From positions 1 to 64,000 of the forward strand of contig CANQCS010000009.1 in NCBI GenBank assembly GCA_947589745.1: DNA of 64,000 nucleotides. The letters run 5' to 3'. Origin of the DNA: an uncultured Oscillospiraceae bacterium. Its GTDB lineage: Bacteria; Bacillota; Clostridia; Oscillospirales; Oscillospiraceae. The translations under genes and the position numbers were made by a program. The notes under the pieces are model-generated. The model was not told the DNA's origin. It worked only from the letters and a program-made list of their open reading frames with translations, and did not search any database. Of this stretch, positions 16,164 through 24,472 are shown piece by piece; positions within the stretch are counted from its first letter, which is position 1, and each line of letters opens with the position of its first letter.

Positions 16164-17363
16164 ATGGCCGTGGCGGGCATCATCGCGGAATACAACCCGT
16201 TCCACCTGGGCCACGCCTGGCAGCTCCGGGAGCTCCGCCGCCGCCTGGGGGCGGACACCGCCGTGGTGGCCGTCATGAGCGGCAGCTTCGTCCAGCGGGG
16301 GGACCTGGCCATCGCCGGCAAGTTCGCCCGGGCGGAGATGGCCCTCCGGGGCGGCGCGGACCTGGTGCTGGAGCTGCCCATGCCCTGGTCCGCCGCCACG
16401 GCGGAGCGGTTCGCCCAGGGGGGCGCGGCCGCGCTGGCCGCCGCCGGGGTGGTAACCCACCTGGTGTTCGGCAGCGAGAGCGGGGACCTTGCCCCCCTTC
16501 AGGCCGCGGCGGACTGCGTGGACAGCGGGGCGTACCGCGCCGCGCTCCGCCGCCATACCGGCGGGGGCATGACCTTCGCCGCCGCCCGGGAGGCGGCGGT
16601 GCGGGAGCTGGCCGGCGGCCGGGCCGCGGACTGTCTGAGCCGCCCCAACGACACCCTGGCGGTGGAGTACCTGCGGGCCCTGAACGCGCAAAAAAGCGCC
16701 ATCGTGCCGGTGGCCCTGCCCCGGGTGGGCGCGGGCCACGACAGCGGGGACCTGGGGGACTTTCCCTCCGCCTCCGCCATCCGGGGCCTGCTGCTGGCGG
16801 GAGGAAACTGGCGGGACTGCGTCCCGGAGACCACCGCGGCGCTGCTGGACTGGGAGATGGCCGCGGGCCGCGCCCCGGTGACGCTTCACAACTGTGAGCG
16901 GGCGGTGCTGGCAAAGCTCCGCGCCATGTCCGAGGAGGACTTCCGCCCCTACGACGGCGGCGGCGAGGGGCTCTACCACCGATTCTACAAAGCGGTGCGG
17001 TCCGGGTGCTCCCTGGAGGATATCCTGGCCGCCGCCAAAACGAAGCGCTACCCCATGGCCCGCCTGCGGCGGATGCTGCTGCACAGCTGGCTGGGCGTTC
17101 CCCAGGCCGCCCAGGGCGAGACGCCGCCCTATCTACGGGTGCTGGGGGCCACGGCCGCCGGGCGGGCTCTGCTGGCCCGGATGCGGGACACCGCCTCCCT
17201 GCCCGTCATCGTGAGGCCCGGCCACATCCGGGCCATGGAGGGGCCGGTCCAGACCTCGTTCGACCGGGAGGCCCGGCTAACGGACCTGTATACCTTGGCC
17301 TATCCCACGCTGGCTCAGGCAATGCCGGAGGCGGACTACACCTCTGCCCCGGTGATGCTCTGA
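16164..17363 (+). CDS. tmcAL: tRNA(Met) cytidine acetate ligase
   Basis: 399-aa TmcAL (YlbM): it activates acetate with ATP and transfers the acetyl group to C34 of elongator tRNA-Met, giving ac4C. The N-terminal nucleotidyltransferase-like motif GIIAEYNPFHLGH (HIGH-type FHLGH) and VAVMSGSFVQRGDLAI are diagnostic; SRPNDTLAVEYLRAL and SASAIRGLLLAG follow. A GGAGGGG site lies 7 nt upstream. It lies head-to-head with ackA, whose product makes acetate, a sensible pairing. Confidence 0.92.
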   Translation: MAVAGIIAEYNPFHLGHAWQLRELRRRLGADTAVVAVMSGSFVQRGDLAIAGKFARAEMALRGGADLVLELPMPWSAATAERFAQGGAAALAAAGVVTHLVFGSESGDLAPLQAAADCVDSGAYRAALRRHTGGGMTFAAAREAAVRELAGGRAADCLSRPNDTLAVEYLRALNAQKSAIVPVALPRVGAGHDSGDLGDFPSASAIRGLLLAGGNWRDCVPETTAALLDWEMAAGRAPVTLHNCERAVLAKLRAMSEEDFRPYDGGGEGLYHRFYKAVRSGCSLEDILAAAKTKRYPMARLRRMLLHSWLGVPQAAQGETPPYLRVLGATAAGRALLARMRDTASLPVIVRPGHIRAMEGPVQTSFDREARLTDLYTLAYPTLAQAMPEADYTSAPVML

Positions 17364-17380
17364 CCGGAGAGGAGGAACCT

Positions 17381-18313
17381 ATGAAACAACGACGGCTCGC
17401 GCTGGCGGGCCTGCTGGCGGCCGTCCTGGTCCTGCTGATGGCCTGCGGCAAGAGCAGCGCCAGCTCCATCGTCAACACCATGAACAACCAGCCCGCCATG
17501 CTGCTCCCCAATGCCGGCCTGGCGGATACCGCCCCGGCGCCGGAGGCCCCGCCCACGGAGGCGCCGGAATACCGGTTTACGGACCGCTCCCTCCACGAGG
17601 ACTATGTACACGAGGACGGCACCCTCCTGGCCTACGTGGACTACGGCTGGCAGGCCCTGGAGGTGGCCAACCCGGACGCCCTCTCAACTGCGGACCGGGA
17701 GCTGGCGGAGCGGAATGTGGAAACCTTCAACGCCCGGCTGGAGGAGCTGTTCAGCACCGCCAAGGCGAATGGCGAGGTGGCCTCCTACGCCCGGGAGGTC
17801 TACGACTATGAAAAAGAGCAGACCATCGGCCTGCCCTACTGTGAGGAAGCGTCCTCCGAGACTACGCTCTGCGGCAGCGTCGTCTCCGTCCGTCAGAACT
17901 TCTACTACAACACCGGCGGCGCCCACCCCAACTCCACCACGGGCAGCCTGACCTTCGATCTCACCGCCGCCCAGTTCATCGCCCCGGTGCAGATCGCCGA
18001 CGATCCGGGGGGATTCCACGCGGGGGCGGCGGAGCTGCTTATCCAGAAGGCCGACGGCATGGGCGAACAGTACACCGCCGGCTACTGGCCGGACTACCGG
18101 GATGTGATCCAGCTGTGGGACACCTCGGCGGCGGTGCTGTTCGACGCGGACGGCATGACCGTCATCTTCTCCCCCTACGCCCTGGGGCCCTACGCCATGG
18201 GCAGCGTGGAGCTGCGCCTGAGCTGCGGGGAGCTGTCGGACCTGATCGGCCCCGGCGGCATGGAGAAGCTGGGCTGGGCGGTGGAGGCCGTGGCGCTGGA
18301 AGAGGCGGAATAG
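17381..18313 (+). CDS. Lipoprotein with DUF3298/RsiV-like domain
   Basis: 310 aa. Signal peptide with lipobox LLMACGKSS (Cys about residue 22), a low-complexity Pro/Ala linker (residues 48-63), then a domain like the DUF4163/DUF3298 pair of RsiV and PdaC: VSVRQNFYYNTGGAHPNSTTGSLTFDL and VIFSPYALGPYAMG. RsiV binds lysozyme and PdaC is a peptidoglycan deacetylase, but neither function is shown here. It starts 17 nt after tmcAL (GGAGAGGAGG site), so cotranscribed. Terminator follows. Confidence 0.8.
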   Translation: MKQRRLALAGLLAAVLVLLMACGKSSASSIVNTMNNQPAMLLPNAGLADTAPAPEAPPTEAPEYRFTDRSLHEDYVHEDGTLLAYVDYGWQALEVANPDALSTADRELAERNVETFNARLEELFSTAKANGEVASYAREVYDYEKEQTIGLPYCEEASSETTLCGSVVSVRQNFYYNTGGAHPNSTTGSLTFDLTAAQFIAPVQIADDPGGFHAGAAELLIQKADGMGEQYTAGYWPDYRDVIQLWDTSAAVLFDADGMTVIFSPYALGPYAMGSVELRLSCGELSDLIGPGGMEKLGWAVEAVALEEAE

Positions 18314-18323
18314 TTCGGATATC

Positions 18324-18354
18324 AAGTCCTGCGGAATAATCCCGCAGGACTTTT
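18324..18354 (+). terminator. Terminator of the tmcAL operon
   Basis: 11-bp stem AAGTCCTGCGG/CCGCAGGACTT then TTC, 10 nt after the lipoprotein stop. Confidence 0.8.
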
Positions 18355-18364
18355 CACTTCCGGG

Positions 18365-18393
18365 GGGCGGCGGTCCGCAAGGGACCGCCGCCC
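18365..18393 (-). terminator. Stem-loop after the M56 peptidase gene
   Basis: 12-bp perfect arms GGGCGGCGGTCC/GGACCGCCGCCC, 5 nt beyond the stop at 18399. No U-run, so termination strength is uncertain. Confidence 0.55.
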
Positions 18394-18398
18394 TATTA

Positions 18399-21300
18399 TC
18401 ATATGTTGAGGGCTGCGGCGTCCTGCCACACCGACAGGCTGCCGAAGTACGTGGACAGCCAGGAGGTATCCGACACATAGGGCCCCACGTCGGTGATACC
18501 GTACCGCAGTAGGAAGTATTCCATATCGTGGAGCATCCGGAAAAGCTCGTTGACGTACAGGTAGTCGTGCGTCTCCTTCGCCTGGGCGCAGAGGTCCTTC
18601 ATCCTGTCGAGGTCGCTGTCCAGCAGGCCGCTCTTCACGCTGCCCTTCAGCTCCTCCAGCACGGCGATGAAGTCGTCGAGGGTGTGATCGTTGGTCGTCA
18701 CTACGCCTGTGCCGTATTTCTCATAGAACTCCTTTTCCGTGAGGCCCTCCCGCTCACGGACGGCGGCCTGGTCGATGGAGCCGCTCACCGCCCATCCAAT
18801 CTGGATTTCGCCGGTCTGCTCAAAATAGTTCCAGTACAGGTCCTCCGGGTCGCTGAGGTGATCAAAGAGGTCGTTGTAAAAATACTCATGCTCGAACCAG
18901 TTGTTCGCCGCGAACATGATGTCGTGCAGCCTGGCGGTCTCCTCCTCCGTCATGCCCGCCTCCACCTGCTCCCGCAGGGCCAGGACCTGAGCCTCCGTGG
19001 GCGCGGCGGGCTCCACGGCGGCGCCGGGCCGGGGAGCGCTGAGATCCACGGCCGCCGTCCGCCTCTCCCCCGAGGGCAGCTCCGCGGTCACCTGAAGCTG
19101 TGTGCCGCCGGAGGTGAACGCCAGGTCCCGGATATACGCCCCGTCCTCCAGCTCCAGGTCCGCCAGCAGGTCGCCGTCGTAGGTGAACACCTGGTCCTCG
19201 GAGGCGTAGACAGCGGTATGCAGGTCGTCCCCCTGCCAGACGAGGCAGGTGCCCGGGAATCTCTTGATAAATCCCTGCGTCTCCGTGTCAAAGACGTAAT
19301 ACTTGGTGCCATAGTCCACCTCCAGCACGATGTACTGTCCCACCGGTTTGAGGCCCGTCATCTTCCCTATATTTACATCCCGCAGCCGCTGTATCAGTGT
19401 CTGTCTGTCGTACTCCGTGGAGCCGTAGAGGAACTCTCCGTCAGAGAGCGAGTAGGGTGTGCCGTCCGGGGCCTGCCCGTCCACAGCCCAGAAATCGAAC
19501 GTGCTGGCCCGCTCCGGGCCCTGCCCGTCCATGGTCCAGGACCCGGACGTATCGGTCTGCTCCAGGCCCTCCCCGTCATAGAAGATCTCGTTCCCCAGAT
19601 CGTTGTAGAGCTGGTAGGTCACCGTGACCTCCTGTCCCGCCGTGTCCGGCAGGGCGGTGAAAAAGACCACGCCCCGGCCCATGACGCTGTCCCTTTCCTG
19701 GGACAGCACCGTCCCATCGGCCCGCGTGGCGGTCCGCTGGATGTCCCGGATGTTCTCGTTCAGGCACAGCACCGGGGTCCGCGTCTCGTTCTTGCCGTCA
19801 TACTCCAGAGAGAGGCCCAGCGGCAGGGTGTAGACCCCGCTGCCGGCTGCCACCTCCGTCATCCCGCCCGTGGGAGCTGTCAGCTCGTCCGCGGAAAAGT
19901 CGTACAGCTGCGTCCGCTGCACGAACTCCGACCGGTCCCGGGCCAGGAGCACGCCCCGGTCCCCGCCCTCATAGACGGCGAAGCCCGCGCCGCTGTCCGG
20001 GGAGTACCAGTAGTCCACATAGGCCGACGTCTTTTCACCGCACTCCAGGGTGCCGCGCATGGTGGCATTGATGCCGCTGCCCAGGGCCAGGGCCTCGTCC
20101 TTGCTGAAGTAGCGGCCCAGGCTCGCCTCGGTGTCCCGCTCCAGCTTCGCTATCCAATGCACATTGGGGCGTCCTTCCCCGAAGACTCCCTCCCCGAAGA
20201 GTCCCCACTCACTGGGGTCCCCAGTGCCATAGGCCAGCCAGGTATCCCCGTCGGTGGTGCGGAAGAGCATGTAGCCACCATTTTGCATCCGCCACGCCTG
20301 GGCGATCTGGCCGGGTCTGTCGCCCTGCCAATATTTGTCAAAATCCCCGCCATTGCAGCAGCTCAGCAGCTCCCTCCGGGTCAGGTGACAGCTCTCCAGT
20401 TGGCCCTGGTCCGTCAGCTTCCCCTTCCTCCAGCGATCATCCGCTATCCACAGGTGGTAGTCCCCGGAGACGATGATTTCCGGCGGATCCCAGTAGAATT
20501 GGGGTACGAAGCTGGTGAAGGCCCATTTCTCTACCCGGTACTCCGCCCCCAGGGGATATTCCGCCGCGTTGCGGCTGGTGAACAGGAGGCCGCCCAGCAG
20601 CGCCGCCAGGACCACCGCCGCCGCGGCGACCCGGGCCGCGGGCCGCCGGAAGGTCAGCACCCGCATGATCCGCCCCTTGGGGTCCCCCTCGCCGAAGGCC
20701 AGGGGCGCGCTCAGCACCGCCCGCCGGGGCATGGGCGCGGACAGCCGCAGCAGGGCGGCGGCGTAGTCCGCCCTCCCCTCCCGGTCCAGCTCTGCCGTGG
20801 CCGCCTCGTCGCAGGCCACCTCCAGGTCGCACACGAACAGGTAGAACGCCAGCCACACCAGCGGGTTGAACCAGTGGACCGCCAGGGCCAGGAAGGCCAG
20901 GGGCTTCCATTGGTGGTGCCGGCTCCGGATGTGGGCCCGCTCGTGGCGGAGGATCAGTTCCCGGTCCTCCTCCGGCAGATCGGAGGGCAGGTAAATTTTC
21001 GGCCGCAGCAGGCCCAGCACAAAGGGCGTCCCGGCCCGGTCGGACAGGTACACGTTCCTCTCCAGCCGCACCGCCCCGGCCAGGCGGCGCCGCAGCCTGA
21101 TCAGGGACACGGCGCTGTAGAGGAACATCGCCGCCATGCCGGCCTCCCATATCCGGGTGCATACCAGCAGCCACACCTCGCCACGGGTCAGCGGCACCCC
21201 GGCGTCCTCCGTGCCGTCCGTTTCCCCGCCGCCGGCGGGCGGCTCCTCCGTCTGGACCCAGATGGTCCCCGGGCCGCCGGCCAGCGCGTCGCCCACCGAC

Positions 21301-21722
21301 TGCTGGGCGGCGTCCAGGGTGTCGGGAAGGGATACCTCCATGGAAGCGGCGGCCGGTTCCTCCAAGGTGTCCGGCCTCGCCGTCAGGCCCCAGGGGACCT
21401 CGATGGTAAACGGCACCAGCAGCCGCAGCCACAGCACCATCCACAGCAGGCACACCGCCCGCCGGGGCGTTTTTTTCAGCAGCCACCGCACCAGCAGCAC
21501 CGCGCCCAGCACCGGCAGCGCGCTGAGCTCCAGAGAGAGGAAGCGGAAAAAGAACTGGCTGGCGGTCATATCAAAGATCTCCATAGACAGGATGCGGTAA
21601 ATGAGGTGAATGGCTATCCATCCAACGACGTACAGTATCCCGCCAAGGAAGTTCACTATGATCCCAAGGATCCCCCAGATCACCTCTCCAAAGAATTTCA
21701 GTATCAGGCCAAGGAGTCCCAT
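18399..21722 (-). CDS. BlaR1/MecR1-like M56 metallopeptidase sensor
   Basis: 1107 aa, far longer than BlaR1 (about 600). The N-terminal half has hydrophobic helices (about 1-44, 62-82, 90-106, 183-208), a cytosolic loop with the M56 zinc site H260-E-R-A-H264, the downstream EVACDEAA glutamate, and a last TM at about 362-382. The outside domain (about 383-1107) lacks the SxxK/KTG motifs of penicillin sensors; parts look propeller-like (VFDTETQGFIKRF, VFTYDGDLLADL). In the BlaR1 system the peptidase inactivates the BlaI repressor. GGGGGTGACGGA supports the start at 21722, 7 nt after blaI. Confidence 0.85.
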   Translation of the reverse strand: MGLLGLILKFFGEVIWGILGIIVNFLGGILYVVGWIAIHLIYRILSMEIFDMTASQFFFRFLSLELSALPVLGAVLLVRWLLKKTPRRAVCLLWMVLWLRLLVPFTIEVPWGLTARPDTLEEPAAASMEVSLPDTLDAAQQSVGDALAGGPGTIWVQTEEPPAGGGETDGTEDAGVPLTRGEVWLLVCTRIWEAGMAAMFLYSAVSLIRLRRRLAGAVRLERNVYLSDRAGTPFVLGLLRPKIYLPSDLPEEDRELILRHERAHIRSRHHQWKPLAFLALAVHWFNPLVWLAFYLFVCDLEVACDEAATAELDREGRADYAAALLRLSAPMPRRAVLSAPLAFGEGDPKGRIMRVLTFRRPAARVAAAAVVLAALLGGLLFTSRNAAEYPLGAEYRVEKWAFTSFVPQFYWDPPEIIVSGDYHLWIADDRWRKGKLTDQGQLESCHLTRRELLSCCNGGDFDKYWQGDRPGQIAQAWRMQNGGYMLFRTTDGDTWLAYGTGDPSEWGLFGEGVFGEGRPNVHWIAKLERDTEASLGRYFSKDEALALGSGINATMRGTLECGEKTSAYVDYWYSPDSGAGFAVYEGGDRGVLLARDRSEFVQRTQLYDFSADELTAPTGGMTEVAAGSGVYTLPLGLSLEYDGKNETRTPVLCLNENIRDIQRTATRADGTVLSQERDSVMGRGVVFFTALPDTAGQEVTVTYQLYNDLGNEIFYDGEGLEQTDTSGSWTMDGQGPERASTFDFWAVDGQAPDGTPYSLSDGEFLYGSTEYDRQTLIQRLRDVNIGKMTGLKPVGQYIVLEVDYGTKYYVFDTETQGFIKRFPGTCLVWQGDDLHTAVYASEDQVFTYDGDLLADLELEDGAYIRDLAFTSGGTQLQVTAELPSGERRTAAVDLSAPRPGAAVEPAAPTEAQVLALREQVEAGMTEEETARLHDIMFAANNWFEHEYFYNDLFDHLSDPEDLYWNYFEQTGEIQIGWAVSGSIDQAAVREREGLTEKEFYEKYGTGVVTTNDHTLDDFIAVLEELKGSVKSGLLDSDLDRMKDLCAQAKETHDYLYVNELFRMLHDMEYFLLRYGITDVGPYVSDTSWLSTYFGSLSVWQDAAALNI

Positions 21723-21729
21723 TCCGCCG

Positions 21730-22089
21730 TCACCCCCTGTATTTCTCGATGAGCTTCTCCAGCTCCCGGACCTCGTCCTCCTTCAGTCCCTTCCGGGAGG
21801 TGAAGGCCGTCAGAAACGCGGGCAGGGACCCGTCAAAGGTATCGTCCACGAACCGCTCGCTCTGCCGGGCGTAGAACTCCTCCCGGCTCACCAGGGCGGT
21901 GACGACGCTGTTCTCGTTTTGGAACAGCCCCCTCTGGCACAGGCGGCGGAGCATGGTATAGGTGGTGGATTTCTTCCAGTCCAGCTCCTTCCGGCACAGC
22001 GCCACCAGCTCCCCGGAGGGGATGGGCACGCTGCGCCACAGCAGCTCCGCAAAGCGGGTCTCGATGGTCCCCAGTCTTGATTCGTCCAT
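21730..22089 (-). CDS. blaI: BlaI/MecI/CopY-family repressor
   Basis: 119-aa winged-helix repressor: TRFAELLWRSVPIPSGELVALC, then the recognition part KSTTYTMLRRLCQRGLF, and a C-terminal dimerisation helix. In the family it is cleaved after activation of the partner M56 sensor. GGAGGTCATCTT before ATG 22089. Operon: blaI then the M56 gene. The promoter at 22136-22164 carries overlapping inverted repeats, so autoregulation is likely. No beta-lactamase gene lies beside it. Confidence 0.88.
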   Translation of the reverse strand: MDESRLGTIETRFAELLWRSVPIPSGELVALCRKELDWKKSTTYTMLRRLCQRGLFQNENSVVTALVSREEFYARQSERFVDDTFDGSLPAFLTAFTSRKGLKEDEVRELEKLIEKYRG

Positions 22090-22119
22090 AAGATGACCTC
22101 CTTACCCGTTGGTTTAACG

Positions 22120-22164
22120 GTTGTAGACTAACGATAGTTTAACATCGTTAAACCCGGCTGTCAA
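22120..22164 (-). promoter_or_regulatory. blaI promoter with operator dyads
   Basis: Minus-strand TTGACA (22159-22164), 17-bp spacer, TAAACT (22136-22141). The palindrome GTTTAAC-atc-GTTAAAC (22137-22153) covers the -10 and spacer, and another GTTTAAC half-site lies at about 22121-22127 just downstream. A fitting BlaI operator, though different from the TACA/TGTA consensus of staphylococci. Confidence 0.75.
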
Positions 22165-22242
22165 GAGGGAATTTTACTTTTTCTCCCGGACGCCGGGGCT
22201 CCGCCCCCTGCCCCGCCGGTCATGCGGCCGCCGGCCTCCCTC

Positions 22243-22271
22243 TTGCCAAACCGGTCCCGGCATGGTACAAT
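22243..22271 (+). promoter_or_regulatory. Promoter of the purine locus
   Basis: TTGCCA (22243-22248), 17-bp spacer, TACAAT (22266-22271), 57 nt before the deaminase start. Confidence 0.75.
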
Positions 22272-22328
22272 GCAGACAGCCCCGGCCCGGCCGGGGACGC
22301 ACACAAGGAAACGAGGAGGAGAAATTTG

Positions 22329-22823
22329 ATGGATCATATCGCTTACCTGCGCAAGGCCAACGAGGTGGCCAAGCGGGCCCGTGCGGGCGGCAACACCCCC
22401 TTCGGAGCCATCCTGGTGGACCGGGAGGGAAATGTCATCATGGAGCAGGGCAACGCGGAGGGCGACCTCCACGACGCCACCGCCCACGCCGAGCGGATGC
22501 TGGCCTCCCGGGCCAGCGCGGCCTTTGACCGGAAGAAGCTGTGGGACTGCACCCTGTACACCACCTTTGAGCCCTGCCCCATGTGCACCGGCGCCATCTA
22601 CTGGGCCAACATCGGCCACATCGTCTTCGGCGCCACGGAGCGCAAGCTGCTGGAGCTCACCGGCGCCGACGACAAGAACCCCACCTTCGCCATGGGCGCG
22701 GAGGCGGTGATCGCGGCGGGCCAGAAGAACATCGAGCTCCTGGGGCCCTTCGAGGAGTTCGAGGCCGAGGCCGCCGAGGTCCACAAGGGGTTCTGGGACC
22801 CGGACAACCACGGCAACGGCTGA
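22329..22823 (+). CDS. Nucleoside/nucleobase deaminase (guanine deaminase-like)
   Basis: 164-aa zinc deaminase of the CDD/TadA superfamily: catalytic HAE in ATAHAERM and zinc cysteines in EPCPMCTGAIYWANI. The C-terminal tail (EFEAEAAEVHKGFWD) resembles guanine deaminase GuaD more than the tRNA deaminase TadA. ATG 22329 has AGGAGGA at 9 nt; a TTG lies one codon earlier. It heads a locus with a two-component system and a BMP-type nucleoside importer, which favours a role in purine salvage. Confidence 0.82.
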   Translation: MDHIAYLRKANEVAKRARAGGNTPFGAILVDREGNVIMEQGNAEGDLHDATAHAERMLASRASAAFDRKKLWDCTLYTTFEPCPMCTGAIYWANIGHIVFGATERKLLELTGADDKNPTFAMGAEAVIAAGQKNIELLGPFEEFEAEAAEVHKGFWDPDNHGNG

Positions 22824-22935
22824 CCGCACCCGGGAGGGACCCGCGGCGAAGCCGGCGGCAGGCTCGCCCCGCCGGTCCGGCCTGGCCTCCGCCGCGGCGG
22901 CCTTTCTGCTGACCTTTCTTCTGCTGCTGGCGTTC

Positions 22936-24357
22936 GTGGCCTTCTTCCAGGTCCAGCAGACCCGGGGGGAGCTGCTGCGGATGGAGTACATCGCCCGGAC
23001 TGTGGAGTCGGAGACCTACGAGACCCTGCTGCGGCAGATGGAGAAGACCAAGGTGCTGGAGGCCCATCTGATGGCCACCGGCGGCAGCTTCGACCACTTC
23101 GCCCCCATCGCCGAGGGCCTGCTCCGGGAGGACGCGGTCCGCAGCGTCATCTTCGCCCCCGGCGGCATCGTGGAGGGCGTGTTCCCCCTGGAGGGCAACG
23201 AGCCGGTCATCGGCCTGGACATGAACAGCGCCGGCTTCGGCAACTGGGAGGCCCAGGAGGCCATCCGCAAGGGCGAGCTGATCCTGGCCGGTCCCTTCGA
23301 GATGGTGGAGGGCGGCCTGGGGGTCTGCGGCCGCCTGCCGGTCTACCTGGAGGACGGCGCCGGCGGGAAGCGGTACTGGGGCCTGGTCACCGTGACCCTG
23401 GACTACCCCGACATCTTTGCGGACAGCCCCATCCAGCAGGTCAACGCCCAGGGCTGCGCCTGCCGCATCTGGCGCATCAACCCCGACGACGGACAGGAGC
23501 AGACCATCCTGGCCACGGAGCTGCCCCTGGTGGAGGGCGCCGCCGGGTTCCGGCGGGAGATGCCCCTCTTCAACGCCAACTGGACCCTGGATATCTCCTC
23601 CCTGACCCCCTGGTACCGGCGGGGGAGCCTGTGGGCCAGCCTGGCGGGCAGCCTGCTGGTGAGCCTGCTGGCGGCCCTGGCGGTCCACGCCGTGGGCAAG
23701 GTCCGGCGGATGGAGCGGGAGGAGTCGGTGCGGCAGATCCGGGACCTGCGGCAGCAGCTGGAGCGGGAGCAGACCAACATGCTCCTCAGCCAGATCAGCT
23801 CCCACTTCTTCTACCACACCCTCAGCGCCCTCCAGGCCCTCATCGTGATGAAGCCGGAGGCGGCCTACAAGATGGCCGGGGACTTCTCCCGGTATCTGCG
23901 GTTCAACCTGGACATGATCACCAGCCGGAGCGGCCAGGTGTCCTTCAGGGAGGAGATGCGGGCGGTGCGGGCCTACGCGGATATCAACCGGGAGCAGCTG
24001 GGGGACCGGCTGCGGGTGGTGTACGACGTGCCGGACGTGGACTTTCTCATGCCCGCCCTCACCATCCAGCCCATCGTGGAGAACGCCATCCTCCACGGCA
24101 TCCGGCCCAAGGTGGGCGGCGGCACCGTCACCATCTCCCTCCGGGAGGAGGCGGAGGCCTGGGTGGTCACCGTAGCCGACGACGGGGTGGGCTTCGACCC
24201 GGACGCCCCGCCGGAGGGGGAGCGGTCCGTGGGCCTGCCCAATGTGAAAAAGCGGCTGGCCCAGTTCTCCGGGTGCCATATGCACATCGTCAGCGCCCCC
24301 GGCCGCGGGACCACGGTCTGCCTGTCCCTGCACAAAATTGAAAAAAATATGGATTGA
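22936..24357 (+). CDS. LytS/YesM-type sensor histidine kinase
   Basis: 473 aa from GTG 22936. Extracytoplasmic sensor region (about 15-230), TM (about 232-254), His_kinase domain with SSHFFYHTLSALQAL (His near residue 290), then HATPase with N-box VENAILHGIRP and DDGVGFDP. The frame stays open upstream to 22711 and encodes a hydrophobic stretch (AFLLTFLLLLAFVAFF) that should be TM1, yet no ATG, GTG or TTG occurs there. The true start is therefore uncertain (CTG 22882, or loss of TM1). Likely senses a purine-related cue, by context. Confidence 0.8.
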   Translation: MAFFQVQQTRGELLRMEYIARTVESETYETLLRQMEKTKVLEAHLMATGGSFDHFAPIAEGLLREDAVRSVIFAPGGIVEGVFPLEGNEPVIGLDMNSAGFGNWEAQEAIRKGELILAGPFEMVEGGLGVCGRLPVYLEDGAGGKRYWGLVTVTLDYPDIFADSPIQQVNAQGCACRIWRINPDDGQEQTILATELPLVEGAAGFRREMPLFNANWTLDISSLTPWYRRGSLWASLAGSLLVSLLAALAVHAVGKVRRMEREESVRQIRDLRQQLEREQTNMLLSQISSHFFYHTLSALQALIVMKPEAAYKMAGDFSRYLRFNLDMITSRSGQVSFREEMRAVRAYADINREQLGDRLRVVYDVPDVDFLMPALTIQPIVENAILHGIRPKVGGGTVTISLREEAEAWVVTVADDGVGFDPDAPPEGERSVGLPNVKKRLAQFSGCHMHIVSAPGRGTTVCLSLHKIEKNMD

Positions 24358-24362
24358 TCGGG

Positions 24363-24393
24363 CAAAGCGTACGGTTTCCGTACGCTTTGTTTG
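24363..24393 (+). terminator. Stem-loop between kinase and regulator genes
   Basis: Perfect 12-bp arms CAAAGCGTACGG/CCGTACGCTTTG, loop TTT, then TTTG. A TATAAT at 24395-24400 follows at once, without a clear -35. Partial termination or restart of transcription before the response regulator is possible. Confidence 0.6.
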
Positions 24394-24472
24394 TTATAAT
24401 GAGGATGCCGTATTTTTCCCGAGGGAACAGGCGGCAAGCTGGAGGTTTCTTTCCGCGGAACAGGGGGAGCGT

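Noticed and set aside
18528-21752. A 1074-codon plus-strand open frame opposite the M56 peptidase gene
   Set aside because: Shadow of GC-rich codon usage on the other strand: low-complexity His/Gln/Val/Leu/Pro composition, no domains, no ribosome binding site.
22329-22823. Assignment as TadA
   Set aside because: The zinc motifs are shared, but the C-terminal tail and the purine-importer context favour a free-base deaminase; TadA cannot be excluded without alignment.
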